A stretch of DNA of 64,000 nt, taken from assembly GCA_963693315.1 (NCBI GenBank), contig OY856188.1, positions 195,814,379 through 195,878,378 on the forward strand, written 5' to 3'. The notes beneath the pieces were generated by a model. The model searched no databases. It saw nothing but the letters and a program-made list of their open reading frames with translations, and was not told where the DNA came from. This stretch comes from Diogma glabrata (taxonomy: Eukaryota > Arthropoda > Insecta > Diptera > Cylindrotomidae). Position 1 is the first letter of the stretch; each line of letters begins with the position of its first letter. Of the stretch, positions 22,934-32,932 are shown piece by piece. A program made the translations under genes and the position numbers.

Positions 22934-24124
22934 TGTAACGTCGGCTTTATGCTAATTAACATGATAAAACCAATCCCTATTCTTGATCTGACTCAAACAC
23001 AATTAACATTTCATTTTTCATTTTTTCATTACAATAGTTAAATTTTTCTCCTAACACAGACCAGCTTCAATTCGTACATAACATAAATATAAGAACGCAC
23101 TCGTTTTTTTGTTTGTTCAGTTGTTTGACTTTCTTTTAAAGAAAAAAATAAAAAACGTCAAAAAGAAAATCACATTTTTCCAATTTTGGATTTTTAGATT
23201 CATTCTGATTTTGGTTCTGATAAGAAAACGTTTGATTGAATTGGGAACAAAATCTGTTTTTAAATTAATTTGTTAATTACTTTGAATTGGTTAAGTTGTT
23301 ATTACAAATAAATACTAATTCCATTTTTTGGTTCTTCAAACAAAATGTTTCATTCAGTTTTTTTAATAAATTCCGATTTTGTTATTAAAGAAGAAAACAA
23401 TTCAGCTTTGTGTCAATAACGACACAAATATTTTTATACTAAAAATAAGAAATAAACATAATCTTATATTGTTGTTAAAGTTTGTTCTAAACATCTTTAT
23501 GTTCAGTAAAAATAAATAAGTTCATTGATAATTATATCAAATTTTTGTAATGCTATGCTTAACCACACAAAAAAAAAATGTTCTATGAAGTTTTGAATGG
23601 TGTGTTTCAAATTATATGTGTCTGGAAACGAAAATAAAATAATAAAGTGATACATATCATAAATTACGTTTGATTTATTTTAAACATGAAGATCAAATGC
23701 CTGTAGTACACACAAATGAACATTTCAATATATTTATCAATAATTTGCTGAGAAATTGTAAACAAGCTATAAAACTATTTAAGGAAGGGAATTAAAAGCT
23801 AACATCAGATGCTGCTGAATTTTCTTTTGAAATTAAATTTTGGGAAATAGGACATCATACTGGAAGTGTTCACCAATCAACAGTTTTTTAGTTCAAGGTA
23901 TTTTAAATTATAGATATATTAATTTTTGTTTTTTTTTTCTTTCCTTTGGAATGTCCGGCTAATGTTATAAAAATTTAAGGGATTCCCAAATCCTTGTGTT
24001 CGTCTGGGGATAACGCTATCCCGCAGCAATTTTATTTGTATTATCAAAAGTCTCAATACGTGGCTCCGTATCAGGGCCTATATCAATACGGAAACAGGGA
24101 CCAGTTTCATTAGTCAATAATTCA
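22934..24124 (+). repeat. Element 2 3' LTR, split by a 368-bp insert
   Basis: 22934-23745 aligns with 16621-17438. The last bases, TCAATAATTCA, reappear at 24114-24124 next to element 1 sequence, so the LTR end was pushed away by the insert at 23746-24113. Confidence 0.8.
23746..24113. mobile_element. 368-bp insertion with 9-bp flanking duplication
   Basis: Flanked on both sides by TCAATAATT (23737-23745 and 24114-24122). It starts TGCTGAGAAATTG and ends GTTTCATTAG; I see no terminal inverted repeat and no terminal poly(A). Two internal palindromes stand out: GGGATAACGCTATCCC near 24002 and CCGTAT..ATACGG near 24070. The family is unknown; a non-autonomous DNA transposon with 8-9-bp duplications is one option. 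Confidence 0.6.
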
Positions 24125-26410
24125 TTACTGACCTCTTTTTTATTTATTGCTATTAAGGGTAGGTGATCTGAATAAATTACCGCAGGTCTTCCGTAAATAA
24201 AATGATGAAATTTACGACACGCGAAAAGAACTGCGAGATATTCTTTTTCGATCGATGCATAATTTTTCTCTGTGTCAATTAATGATTTGGAGGCATAGCA
24301 AACAGGCTTGTTATTCTGTAATAGACAACATCCTAATCCTAGATTTGATGCATCACATTGAATAATAATATTTTGGGATGGGTCAAAATTTTGAAGCAAT
24401 GGTGCTTTAGCCAACATTTCATTAATTTCTTGGATAGCTTTTGAATGATTTGGCAACCACAAAAAACCCGTATTAATTTTGAGCAATTCTCGTAGCGAAG
24501 CAGTTTTGTTTGACAAATTGGGTAAAAACTCTCGTAAATAATTTACCATACCAAGGTAACGCTGAAGCGACTTTTTATCAGTCGGCATCTCATAGTTTAT
24601 AATTGCGCTTATACGGTTTGGGTGAGGAGCTACACCATGATATGAGAAGATGTGCCCTAAATATTCCACTTTGTCCACACACAGTTGCAATTTATTCGGG
24701 CTGAATTTTATACCAGCTTCTCTGGCATGTTTAATTACCCTTTCCAGGTTCTCATTATGCTCATCCTTTGATTTTCCAAAAACCAATACATCGTCGATAT
24801 AAACAACCACTCCAGGTAAGTCGCCAAATATTTGGGTGTTAAACCTCTGGAAAACTTCGGCCGCTATATTTAACCCAAATGGAAGTCTGAGAAACTTATA
24901 ACAGCCGAAAGGTGTGGAAAAAGTACAGATTTGACTCGAGCTCGCATCAAGCTCAATTTGCCAAAATCCGTCCTTTAAATCCAAAACTGTGAAATATTTT
25001 TGACCAAATAGCTTTGATTTTATATCATCCAAAGTAAGAATTTGATAAAAATTTGGTACCAAATTTTTATTTAGGTCCTGTGGGTCAAGACAAAATCGAA
25101 GTTTTTTGTTTGGTTTTTCCACAACTACCATTTTGCTAACCCATTCGCTAGGTTCATCGACCTTTTGTATAATACGAGCAGAACATAATTCATTTAATTT
25201 TTTCTTTACTTTTTCGTTTAAAGCAATTGGAATTCGATTTGGTGGCTTGGCTATTGGTATCGCATTTTCTTTTACCTGTATGCTATATTTTTGAGGAAAT
25301 TTCCCTAATCCATTGAATAAGTCCATATTTTCTTTTATGAACTCTGGTGTTGTATTTCCTATTACGCAAACTGTCCGTTTGATTAAACCCAACTTTATAC
25401 ACGATTTAAGGCCCAATATAGGTCTAGACTTTGTATTTACAATAAGAAACTTTTCCAAAAAAAATTTACCTGAGAAATCTATTAACAACTCCACTTGACC
25501 CTCAGTTTTAACTAAAAATCCACCATATGCTTCTAAGTTTGACCTTTGTGGTATTAGTTTTTTAGATGTAGAGGCTTTCATTTGTTTATATATATGTAGC
25601 GGTATAATATTGACATCTGCCCCTGAATCTAATTTGAAATTTATATTGTGTCCCTCCACTTTTAATTCCTCATGCCATCCACTTGATTCACTTGTAGCAA
25701 CCCCATCATCACCATCTACAATAGAAACGGAAAGAGAATTTAAGAAATAATCACTATCATCACTTAACAGATAATCATTATTAACATTTGGTTGTTCAGT
25801 ATTTACTTCCCTATTTTCAATAACTTCTTTTACAAATTTTTTTTCCATTCTACGGTTAAAATTGTTGCATACTTTTGCAAAATGCCCTTTTTTTCCACAA
25901 ATGCTACAATATCTAGTATAAGCAGGACATCTATTATAAGAATGATGATAATCACAATATCTGCATTTCTGTTTGTTGAATGATGAAAAATTTTCCCGTG
26001 TTGATGACTCAGCTTGTTTATTGTTATCATAGTTTCCATTATGTGATGCTTTAAAACGAGATGATGTTGATGATAAATAAACCGGCTTTGTAACTTGATC
26101 CAAATTTTGTACTGTTGTTGTATTAATTAGTGTTCGACCTTGAACAACCTTTAGTTTGGACTCTGTAGTTTCAGTAATTCGACAATATTCAATTATTTTT
26201 TCAAGCTCCACATCTGCATCTTTTAACTTTAGAATTTTTTCTTGCAGTGCTTTATTTTGTAGACCTAATACAATTCTGTCACGTAAAATAGAATTTTCTT
26301 GTTCACCGAATTCGCCATCTTTTAATAATTTTTTGATTTCTGTCAGGAAATGATCAAATTGTTCGGTTTCGTTTTGATCACGAGTATAGAAAAGATATTG
26401 TTGGTATAAA
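24125..26410 (-). pseudogene. Element 1 gag C-terminus, protease, RT, RNase H
   Basis: The frame is open from about 26410 and the internal ATG at 26211 is not the true start. Residues counted from that ATG: zinc-knuckle pair at 83-115 (CRYC.., then CSICGKKGHFAKVC), retropepsin DSGAD at 195-199, RT with the first Asp at 411 (VLDLKDGFWQI) and YIDD at 471-474, then RNase H (QCDASNLGLG, SDHLPLIAINKKEVS). Real element sequence stops at 24125; the last ~35 residues of the ORF to 24016 come from the inserted DNA. Gag and Pol share one frame here. Confidence 0.93.
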
Positions 26411-26678
26411 ATATTTTACGTGGATTACAATATATTTGAAATGCGTTCAATATTTCTTTCAAATCTTTGCGTTTTACATCTGATAAATTCATCGTATTAA
26501 AAATATCTACAGCGTCTTCACCGATCACGTTGAGAAATATGGCGATTTTTCTATCTGACGCTAATGCATTATATCCAGATGCTTCCATATATATTTTAAA
26601 TTGTTGTTCGAATTTACGCCAATTTTCACTAATATTCCCTTGTAGAACTAAGGAGTTGGGTGGTTTAAAACTATTCAT
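26411..26678 (-). pseudogene. Element 1 Gag N-terminal part
   Basis: Starts MNSFKPPNSLVLQGN and contains NWRKFEQQFKIYMEASGY and IAIFLNVIGEDAVDIF, typical of the Gag N-terminus of K02A2.6-like/Mag Gypsy elements. At about 26415 the homology leaves this frame and continues in the frame of the gag-pol ORF, consistent with a one-base indel in an A/T run. The ORF continues meaninglessly to 26343. Confidence 0.88.
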
Positions 26679-26770
26679 GATTAGTTTTTCTTTTTATTTA
26701 GACACAGTAAAAACAAAGTTATTCACTTCACTTGTTTTATTACTAATTTTCAAAATTTATTTTGGTTAAA

Positions 26771-26781
26771 CAACTGCGCCA
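26771..26781 (-). promoter_or_regulatory. Primer-binding site of element 1, tRNA-Ser-like
   Basis: On the minus strand TGGCGCAGTTG begins directly after the 5' LTR. From my knowledge of serine tRNAs ending ..CGACTGCG plus CCA, the first nine bases match their 3' end. Confidence 0.7.
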
Positions 26782-27010
26782 TGTTGTGTTATTATTTTAA
26801 ATAAAATAAAGAAGAGAATTACAATTACAATGTTTCTTTATTGACCACCTTGATAATACTGATTTTATAAAAGTTTTGTTTCTGTTAATTTTACTTTATA
26901 CAAATGCAATTCACAATTGCTCGTTTAACAAGTTCACAATGATACCTATTTTATAATGAGCAACATTAGTTTAAACCTTCAAACAAGTACAGTATTTTAA
27001 ATATGTAACA
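26782..27010 (-). repeat. Element 1 LTR (5' LTR in element orientation)
   Basis: One mismatch to 14810-15038. Followed by the AATGG duplication at 27011-27015. Confidence 0.95.
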
Positions 27011-27044
27011 AATGGTAAAATGAATGTTGTGAATGAAGAAATGA

Positions 27045-27635
27045 ATTGCAAGTGGTATTTATCATTTTAAAATTCATAATATTTTTTATCATCGTACAGG
27101 TGCTTTAATTCCTGCTTATGGTCGACCTCCAATGTATGAACAATTATATTTTTATACTGTTGATACTGCTGCTAATATGAGAATGAGTAGAAATGGCAAT
27201 AGAAATGCCAATGTATGTGAAGTTTTTCTTATGCGTGAGATAGGTTTTGAGTTAGATCGTCTGAATCCTTTTGTTCGTTCTTTCAAATCAATGCATGAAT
27301 TTTGTGAAAGACCTGAGAATGTTACTGCTGATGTGTTTGTTAAATTTGTCAGATGAAGATAGAATTGATGGAAATGAAATGATTTGTACTGAAATCTCTG
27401 ATCCCATTCTTTTTCCTAAATTACAAGAATATGTGAAACGTCATATGATGCATGGACCATGTGGTGCTCTAAATCCCAATTCTGTTTGTATGAGAGATGG
27501 TAAATGTAGTAAGAATTTTCCAAAACCTTTTTCTGAAAATACTAAAGAATCTGTGAATGGTTATCCTTTGTACCGTCGACGTGATAATGGTTTGAGTGTT
27601 GATGTACGTGGTGCATCTCTTGATAATAGATACTA
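27045..27635 (+). pseudogene. Helitron Rep/helicase relic, Helitron-like N domain
   Basis: Open from 27045, the translation runs YHFKI..YHRTGALIPAYGRPP, then YEQLYFYT. After a frame change near 27350 it continues with SDPILFPKLQEYVKRHMMHGPCG, NPNSVCMRDGKCSKNFPKPF, GYPLYRRR and DNRY. This order is characteristic of the Helitron helicase-like N-terminal domain, which precedes the Rep nuclease and helicase in rolling-circle transposases. The fragment ends at the MITE boundary, and no continuation is visible beyond 32930, so it is truncated as well as frameshifted. Sequence just left of element 1 may be its 5' continuation. Confidence 0.9.
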
Positions 27636-27724
27636 GGAGGGCCCGGCGTGCTTCGCTACGCTTATAAATAAAGTTTTTGCGTAGACATTTTGTTGACGTA
27701 GAAGCAATGATTTCAAAAAGTGGT

Positions 27725-28030
27725 TGTTGTATACTTGGTAATCACTCACCACTTTAAACCACTGGTATTTTACACAAGACAAAATAATTAAAATTGACAC
27801 GGACTTTGAATATTTAGATATCTTTAATTAACACAAGATTGTTACATACTGATTTTAATATTAATTAGCATCTATCAAATCTACTACAAAAATGAAACAA
27901 CAACATATATAATTATCTCTTATCATTATAACATCGAATTAATAAATAAACAATTAACATAGAAAGGCAATTTCCTATTATACATTTTATGCGGAATATT
28001 TAAATGTATACTTATTCTAAATATATAATA
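27725..28030 (-). repeat. Element 3 LTR (3' LTR in element orientation)
   Basis: Plus-strand start TGTTGTATACTTGG, end ATATATAATA. About 99% identical to 32277-32579. Confidence 0.93.
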
Positions 28031-28045
28031 ACCTTTCCCCCCTTT
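28031..28045 (-). promoter_or_regulatory. Polypurine tract of element 3
   Basis: On the minus strand AAAGGGGGGAAAGGT abuts the 3' LTR, a textbook position and composition. Confidence 0.85.
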
Positions 28046-28306
28046 GGTTTGTTGTTACTGTTACATAAAATGTTTTAAAACATAATAAAACCAAAATAAA
28101 TATTTATCTAACATTAAAAAAAAAACTATGATTCTTTACTTTTTATACGTTAATCGATCAGGAAATCTTCGCACTCTTTTCGATCGTCTTAACTCAAACA
28201 CATCGGTTTCGCTATGTTTCCTTTTACGAGAATTATGGCAATGTACCGAAGTCTTCGGTATAATATGAACTGACGGATGAAATTTGTCCACTAAGTCTGA
28301 AGTTCT

Positions 28307-29650
28307 TCATTGATAAACGTGTACCATTCTTACATTATCAAATACATTTATAAGATACGTTGTTTGACTTAAAACTTTCAGTATTCTAGTCGGTATCCAA
28401 CGGATATAATTTTTGAAATGACTCCTATACATCACTTTCTCCCCCTCATTGAATTGTTTAATTTCAATATTATTATTATTTAACTGTTTCGTATCATTAT
28501 TAATTTTATCCTTAACATTACAATATCTTACGTTTAATTTATTATCGTTTTCTAACTTTTCCAAATTAAATGCAACTCGTTTCTTTGAATTAATAATGTC
28601 AAACAACGATCTTGGCTTGTAGGAAAGTATCATTTCAGTGGGACATTTCATAGTCACAGTACTTGGAGTATTTCTTTGGTGAATCAAAAATTTACATATT
28701 TTTTCCTTTATATCCAAATTCCGATTTTCGATCAAAAATTTCTTGAAAACCATCTTTACCGATTGAACATTCCGTTCAGCAGAACCATTAGATTGTGGAT
28801 GATACGGAGGTGATTTAATTAGTTCTATCTTATGTTTTCTACAGAATTGAACAAATTCGAAGGAAGAAAACGGCGGACCATTATCGCTAACCATTTTTTC
28901 TGGTAGCCCATAAACTGAGAAAAACTCTTGTAGTTTTCCAATCACACTACTGGCATTTGTTTTGTGCATTAACATAACATCACAATATTTACTATATGTA
29001 TCAACCAATAACAAGAAATGAAAATTTGAAAAATAAAAAAAATCGATATGTATTCGCTGAAAAGGGTATGTGGTAGGGAACCATTTAGTGGTGACGACTT
29101 CCTTTGGTACATTGGTTGTTTGTTGACAAATACTACAACTTCTTACAAAACTTTCAATAGCTTGGTCAATCTTATACCACCAGACATATGACCTTGCTAA
29201 AAGTTTCATTTTAACCATCCCAGAATGGTTTTCGTGGAGTAAATTTAATACCATTTCTTGTAATTGAGCTGGGATAACTATTCTATTTCCATAGAATAGA
29301 CACCCATTTTCCGTACTTAACGATTTCCTCTTCTCAAAGTAAGGTTGAATGGGTTCCTTCATTACTTTTGGCCACTCAAATTTTATAAAATTTAGCACTT
29401 CGCATAATGTGTTATCGTCAGCGGTTAGTTCACGGATTTTTTCAAAATCTAATGGAAATTCATTTGAAAAATTTAAAAAACTTATACAATTATTTTCTTC
29501 GATATCAGTTTTTTTATTTAAAGGAAGTCTTGAGAGAGCATCAGCATTTCCCATTTGTGATCCTTTTCGATATTCGATTTTGTAGGAATACATTGATAAT
29601 ATCACTGACCAACGTTGTAAGCGGGCTGCCGCTACTGCCGGTGTATTTTT
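28307..29650 (-). pseudogene. Element 3 RNase H tail and integrase
   Basis: From the ATG at 29605 the frame carries the end of RNase H (EYRKGSQMGNADALSRL), then integrase with H124, H127, C157, C160 and the catalytic D188, D241, E277 at canonical DD35E spacing (IDFF, VSDNGPPF, SAERNV). A C-terminal GEKVMYR motif follows. The stop is at 28307. The frame extends upstream through AAARLQRWS to a T-run near 29650, where it shifts relative to RNase H. The integrase itself appears intact. Confidence 0.92.
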
Positions 29651-29930
29651 TTTTGGGCTAAAAATCTCTTTTAAAGCCTGATGGTCAGTAAAGATGGTAA
29701 AGGTATGACCATAGATATATTTATGGAATTTTTTAGGGCAAAAATTATGGCTAAGGCTTCTCGATGGAGTTGTGAATAGTTTTTTTCGGCAGTAGATAAG
29801 GTGCTAGATGCAAATAGTACTGGCTTTTCAACCCCCTCCACGAGATGTGACAATACTGCGCCAACCCCATAAGGACTGGCATCAGTGGACAAAATGATAG
29901 GCTTCTGTGGATCATAAAGTTCTAGTAAAT
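29650..29930 (-). pseudogene. Element 3 RNase H, frameshifted
   Basis: The segment 29671-29892 encodes STDASPYGVGAVLSH and STAEKNYSQLHREALAI, the RNase H core of Gypsy elements. It is in a different frame from both the upstream RT (ending 29931) and the downstream integrase. Another shift near 29725 precedes FTDHQALKEIF. At least two or three indels disrupt this stretch. Confidence 0.88.
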
Positions 29931-31277
29931 TTAAGACAAAACCAAACTTTTGCTTTTCTCAAAGGCATTTTGACAACTAGAAGACCAATTAAATTGGACA
30001 TCTTTTCTTAACAGTTCATATAATTCAGTTAATTCTGTAGACAAATTTGGCACAAAACGACCGTAATAATTTAGCAGACCTAGATATGATTGTAATTGTT
30101 GTACATTTGACGGACTTGGCGCATTGACAATAGCTTTGACTTTTTCTTGGTTAGGGCGAATTCCTTCTGACGACAGTGAATGACCAAGATAATCTACAGA
30201 CGTTTGTAAAAACTTACACTTTTCCAAATTTATGACGACATTATGAGCATTTAAACGTTCAAGAACTTTGAATAATATCTCAAGACATTCTTCTTTTGTT
30301 TCTGCTCCTATAAGCATATCATCTAGGTAACAATATGCTTTTTCTAAGCCTTTTAAAATACGATCTGCAACTGATTGAAAGATGGAAGGTGCGCTAGAAA
30401 CACCAAAAGGTAGACGAGTATACTGAAATAAACCCTTATGTGTGTTAATGGTTAATAACTTTTGACTATTTGGAGTGACCTTGAGCTGTTGGTAAGCTCC
30501 CTTTAAATCAATGACACAAAAGAATTTAGAATTTGCCAGTTTAGCAAAAATATCTTCAATATTTGGCAATGGATAATGATTGGATACTACAGCCCTATTA
30601 ATGGTTACACGACAGTCCATGCATATTCTAATGTTGCCAGACGACTTTGCCATAATCACAATGGGACTTGCCCACTTTGTTGTAGTAACAGGAATTATTT
30701 TGTTTTCTTCCTCCAATCTGTTCAATTCTGTTTCCACGACATCTCTTAATTTATAAGGCACTAAATAAGGTGCATGGAAAATTGGACTTACCTCTGGGTC
30801 GAGTATAATATCAACTTCATATCCCAAAATCGACTGATCCTTTTGACTCGATAGCACATTTGGATATTTGGCTTTAATAATTTCAATGATATTTATGGTA
30901 TCCATATTGACTGCACTAATTACATTCGACAAAAAATACTGTTGTATATCCGTTTTCCAATTTGGACATAGGACATCCATCCAGTCCCGTCCCAATAATG
31001 GTTTGAAAGGCCTGGATGCTTTTATGACCACCAACTCTAACCTATGACTACTTTTATTTTTATCCTCGACACTGACTTGAAATTTTCCCACAGCTGGAAT
31101 AAATGCACCTGTAACAGAAACAAGCGAATTAAACATAATTAATTCTAATTTAAAATTCACAAAATTGGTTTGATACATCTCCTCAGAAATAACCGTTGCG
31201 CAGGCACCACTATCGACTTCCATTTGCAACATTTGACCTTCGACTAAGACGTTGATTAATAATGGTTCCGAATTCAT
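29931..31277 (-). pseudogene. Element 3 protease and reverse transcriptase
   Basis: 448 aa. Retropepsin DSGA at residue 22, the GRDWMDVLCPNW segment at ~97-107 typical of K02A2.6-like Gypsy elements, RT first Asp at 257 (VIDLKGAYQQL), LPFGVSSAP at 289-297 and YLDD at 317-320. The ATG at 31277 overlaps the gag stop by four bases (ATGA). In relatives Gag and Pol are often one frame, so this overlap is more likely a frameshift product than designed coupling. Confidence 0.92.
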
Positions 31278-32188
31278 AGCAATGTTATAAATGGCATTGA
31301 ATCCCTCCCCAGCCTTGGTAAAGTATGCCCCGTTCCATTACACGAGAAACAAATCCAATCACGAGCTGGGCAATTTGCTACATCATGCCGTCTTCCACAT
31401 CTTCGGCATTTTCCAAAACGTTGTGTATTTAAATTCAACTGTTGTCTGTTGTTTGGTGACGGAGACCGAAAATGACTTTTATTCCGATAACGTAATTCTG
31501 CTGGTTTAGAAGATGGTGAGCGACTTCTGTAATAACTTTCACTGCTTGACGTTGCCTCTTGATGATTCGAAACCTTATATTGTGGTAAAGGCTGAATCGC
31601 TCTAGCCTCCCTAGTAGACATCTCCATATTTAATGCTTTTTTACAACAAGCTGTAAAATCCATTGAATCATCTTTTAATAATTCACATTGAATTTCGTAA
31701 CTGCGTAGCCCGACAATAAACCGATCCGTCAAAGCATCATCTAAGGCACTGTTTATAAACTTTTTTGTGTTAGCATCATGTTCCAAAAAAGCGCCAAAAC
31801 TACAAAGCTGTGCTAACCCTTTTAATCGCATAATATATTCCGTTATTGATTCTCCTTCATTCTGCACGGCCTTGTGAAATTTATAACGTTCCGCTCTAAT
31901 ATTAATTGTCGGCTTAAAATGCTTTTTTAATTCATTAACCAGTTCTTCATATTTTTTATCAGCCGGATTATCGGGTGATACTAACGCTTTCAGTATATGG
32001 AACGTACTTTTCCCAATCAAACTTAATAACATTAAAGTTTTATCATCATCACTAACCTTATTAATCTTAAAAAAGATTTCCAATCTATCCTTGTATGTTT
32101 CGAAATCATCTCCTGGCTCGAACTCTTCGATTTTCCCCACATGAGGCATTCTTTTTGAAACGACCTTGTCGTCGACCTTATACAACAC
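31274..32188 (-). CDS. Element 3 Gag
   Basis: 304 aa. Residues ~15-190 have the Gag capsid-type pattern (KIEEFEPGDDFETYKDRLEIFF, LKKHFKPT, ESITEYIMRLKGLAQLCSFG). An Arg/Ser-rich linker follows, then a first Cys cluster (CRRCGRRHDVANC) and the start of a second (CFSCNGTGH). The final Cys of the second knuckle is missing because the last ~17 residues depart from the family pattern, implying an indel near 31320. Gag would form the particle; this copy is probably impaired. Confidence 0.85.
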   Translation of the reverse strand: MLYKVDDKVVSKRMPHVGKIEEFEPGDDFETYKDRLEIFFKINKVSDDDKTLMLLSLIGKSTFHILKALVSPDNPADKKYEELVNELKKHFKPTINIRAERYKFHKAVQNEGESITEYIMRLKGLAQLCSFGAFLEHDANTKKFINSALDDALTDRFIVGLRSYEIQCELLKDDSMDFTACCKKALNMEMSTREARAIQPLPQYKVSNHQEATSSSESYYRSRSPSSKPAELRYRNKSHFRSPSPNNRQQLNLNTQRFGKCRRCGRRHDVANCPARDWICFSCNGTGHTLPRLGRDSMPFITLL

Positions 32189-32265
32189 GCGTTCCTGTTC
32201 TGTTGTTTTTGGATCTTCCAGTTTATTTTATGTATCCTTCTTAATTAATATAATCTTTTTATTTT

Positions 32266-32274
32266 TCGTCGCCA
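32266..32274 (-). promoter_or_regulatory. Primer-binding site of element 3, tRNA-Ser-like
   Basis: On the minus strand TGGCGACGA starts two bases after the 5' LTR. As I recall, insect tRNA-Ser(GCT) ends ..CTCGTCGCCA, giving a nine-base match. Confidence 0.7.
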
Positions 32275-32276
32275 CT

Positions 32277-32579
32277 TGTTGTATACTTGGTAATCACTCA
32301 CCACTTTAAACCACTGGTATTTTACACAAGACAAAATAATTAAAATTGACACGGACTTTGAATATTTAGATATCTTTAATTAACACAAGATTGTTACATA
32401 CTGATTTTAATATTAATTATCATCTATCAAATCTACTACAAAAATGAAACAACAACATATATAATTATCTCTTATTATTATAACATCGAATTAATAAATA
32501 AACAATTAACATAGAAAGGCAATTTCTTATTATACATTTTATGCGGAATATTTAAATGTATACTTATTCTAATATAATA
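32277..32579 (-). repeat. Element 3 LTR (5' LTR in element orientation)
   Basis: Partner of 27725-28030, followed by the GTGGT duplication at 32580-32584. Confidence 0.93.
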
Positions 32580-32932
32580 GTGGTAATGAGAAATGCGAGC
32601 ATATAATTTTTACTTTTTCTTTTAAAAATAATAAATATGAATGAAAAATAATCAGAACTCTAAATGATCAGTACGGATTTATGAAAAATTAGCGATCAAA
32701 TAAGTTTTCAAGTAAGCTTATTTGATCTCTAACTTATTTGATCACTAATTTTTCATATATCCGAACTGATAAGCTAGAGTTCTGATTATTTTTCATTCAT
32801 GTATTTAAAAAGAAAAATTATATGCTAGCATTTCTCATTACCACTTTTTGAAATCATTGCTTCCACGTCAACAAAATGTCTACTCAAAAACTTTATTTAT
32901 AAGCGTAGCGAAGCACGCCGGGCCCTCCTAGT

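Larger units (their letters stand above)
16621..24124 (+). mobile_element. Element 2: Ty3/Gypsy LTR retrotransposon nested in element 1
   Basis: It has an 820-bp 5' LTR, gag, pol in two frames, and a 3' LTR interrupted by a 368-bp insert. It splits element 1 exactly where its RNase H-integrase reading frame would continue: joining 16620 directly to 24125 keeps that frame. LTR divergence is about 1% plus indels. No env-like ORF. I see neither an obvious tRNA-complementary primer site after the 5' LTR nor a target-site duplication. The clade is not identified. Confidence 0.92.
14810..27010 (-). mobile_element. Element 1: Mag-like Ty3/Gypsy LTR retrotransposon, disrupted
   Basis: Two 229-bp LTRs with TG..CA ends differ at one position by eye and are flanked by AATGG. 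Order on the minus strand is LTR, tRNA-Ser-like primer-binding site, gag, protease, RT, RNase H, integrase, polypurine tract, LTR. Gag and Pol appear to have been one reading frame, as in many K02A2.6-like/Mag relatives. It is broken by a gag frameshift near 26415 and by the insertion of element 2 (16621-24124) at the RNase H-integrase junction. No env-like ORF. The nearly identical LTRs argue for a recent insertion. Confidence 0.93.
27725..32579 (-). mobile_element. Element 3: Mag-like Ty3/Gypsy LTR retrotransposon
   Basis: LTRs of 306 and 303 bp differ by about three substitutions and a small indel, and are flanked by the perfect 5-bp duplication GTGGT (27720-27724 and 32580-32584). On the minus strand: LTR, tRNA-Ser-like primer site, gag, protease-RT, RNase H, integrase, polypurine tract, LTR. 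Several frameshifts disable pol. No env-like ORF. Confidence 0.95.
27636..32928. mobile_element. Palindromic MITE (GGAGGGCCCGG ends), split by element 3
   Basis: Left end 27636-27724 and right part 32585-32928 were once contiguous (~433 bp). They form an almost perfect palindrome: the end GGAGGGCCCGGCGTGCTTCG is mirrored at the right end, and the arms extend about 210 bases to a centre near 32710. TA flanks both ends (27634-27635 and 32929-32930), compatible with a TA target duplication. It encodes no protein. Element 3 sits inside the left arm. Confidence 0.9.

Noticed and set aside
24016..24124. C-terminal ~35 residues of the element 1 gag-pol ORF
   Set aside because: They come from inserted DNA (the 368-bp insert and LTR end), not from the element 1 protein.
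31274..31277. ATGA overlap as designed translational coupling between gag and pol of element 3
   Set aside because: The second zinc knuckle is broken just before it and relatives often have one gag-pol frame, so a recent indel explains it better.
14805..32579. Env gene, which would make any Gypsy element an errantivirus-like endogenous retrovirus
   Set aside because: No ORF with a signal peptide or transmembrane anchor lies between integrase and the 3' LTR in any of the three elements.
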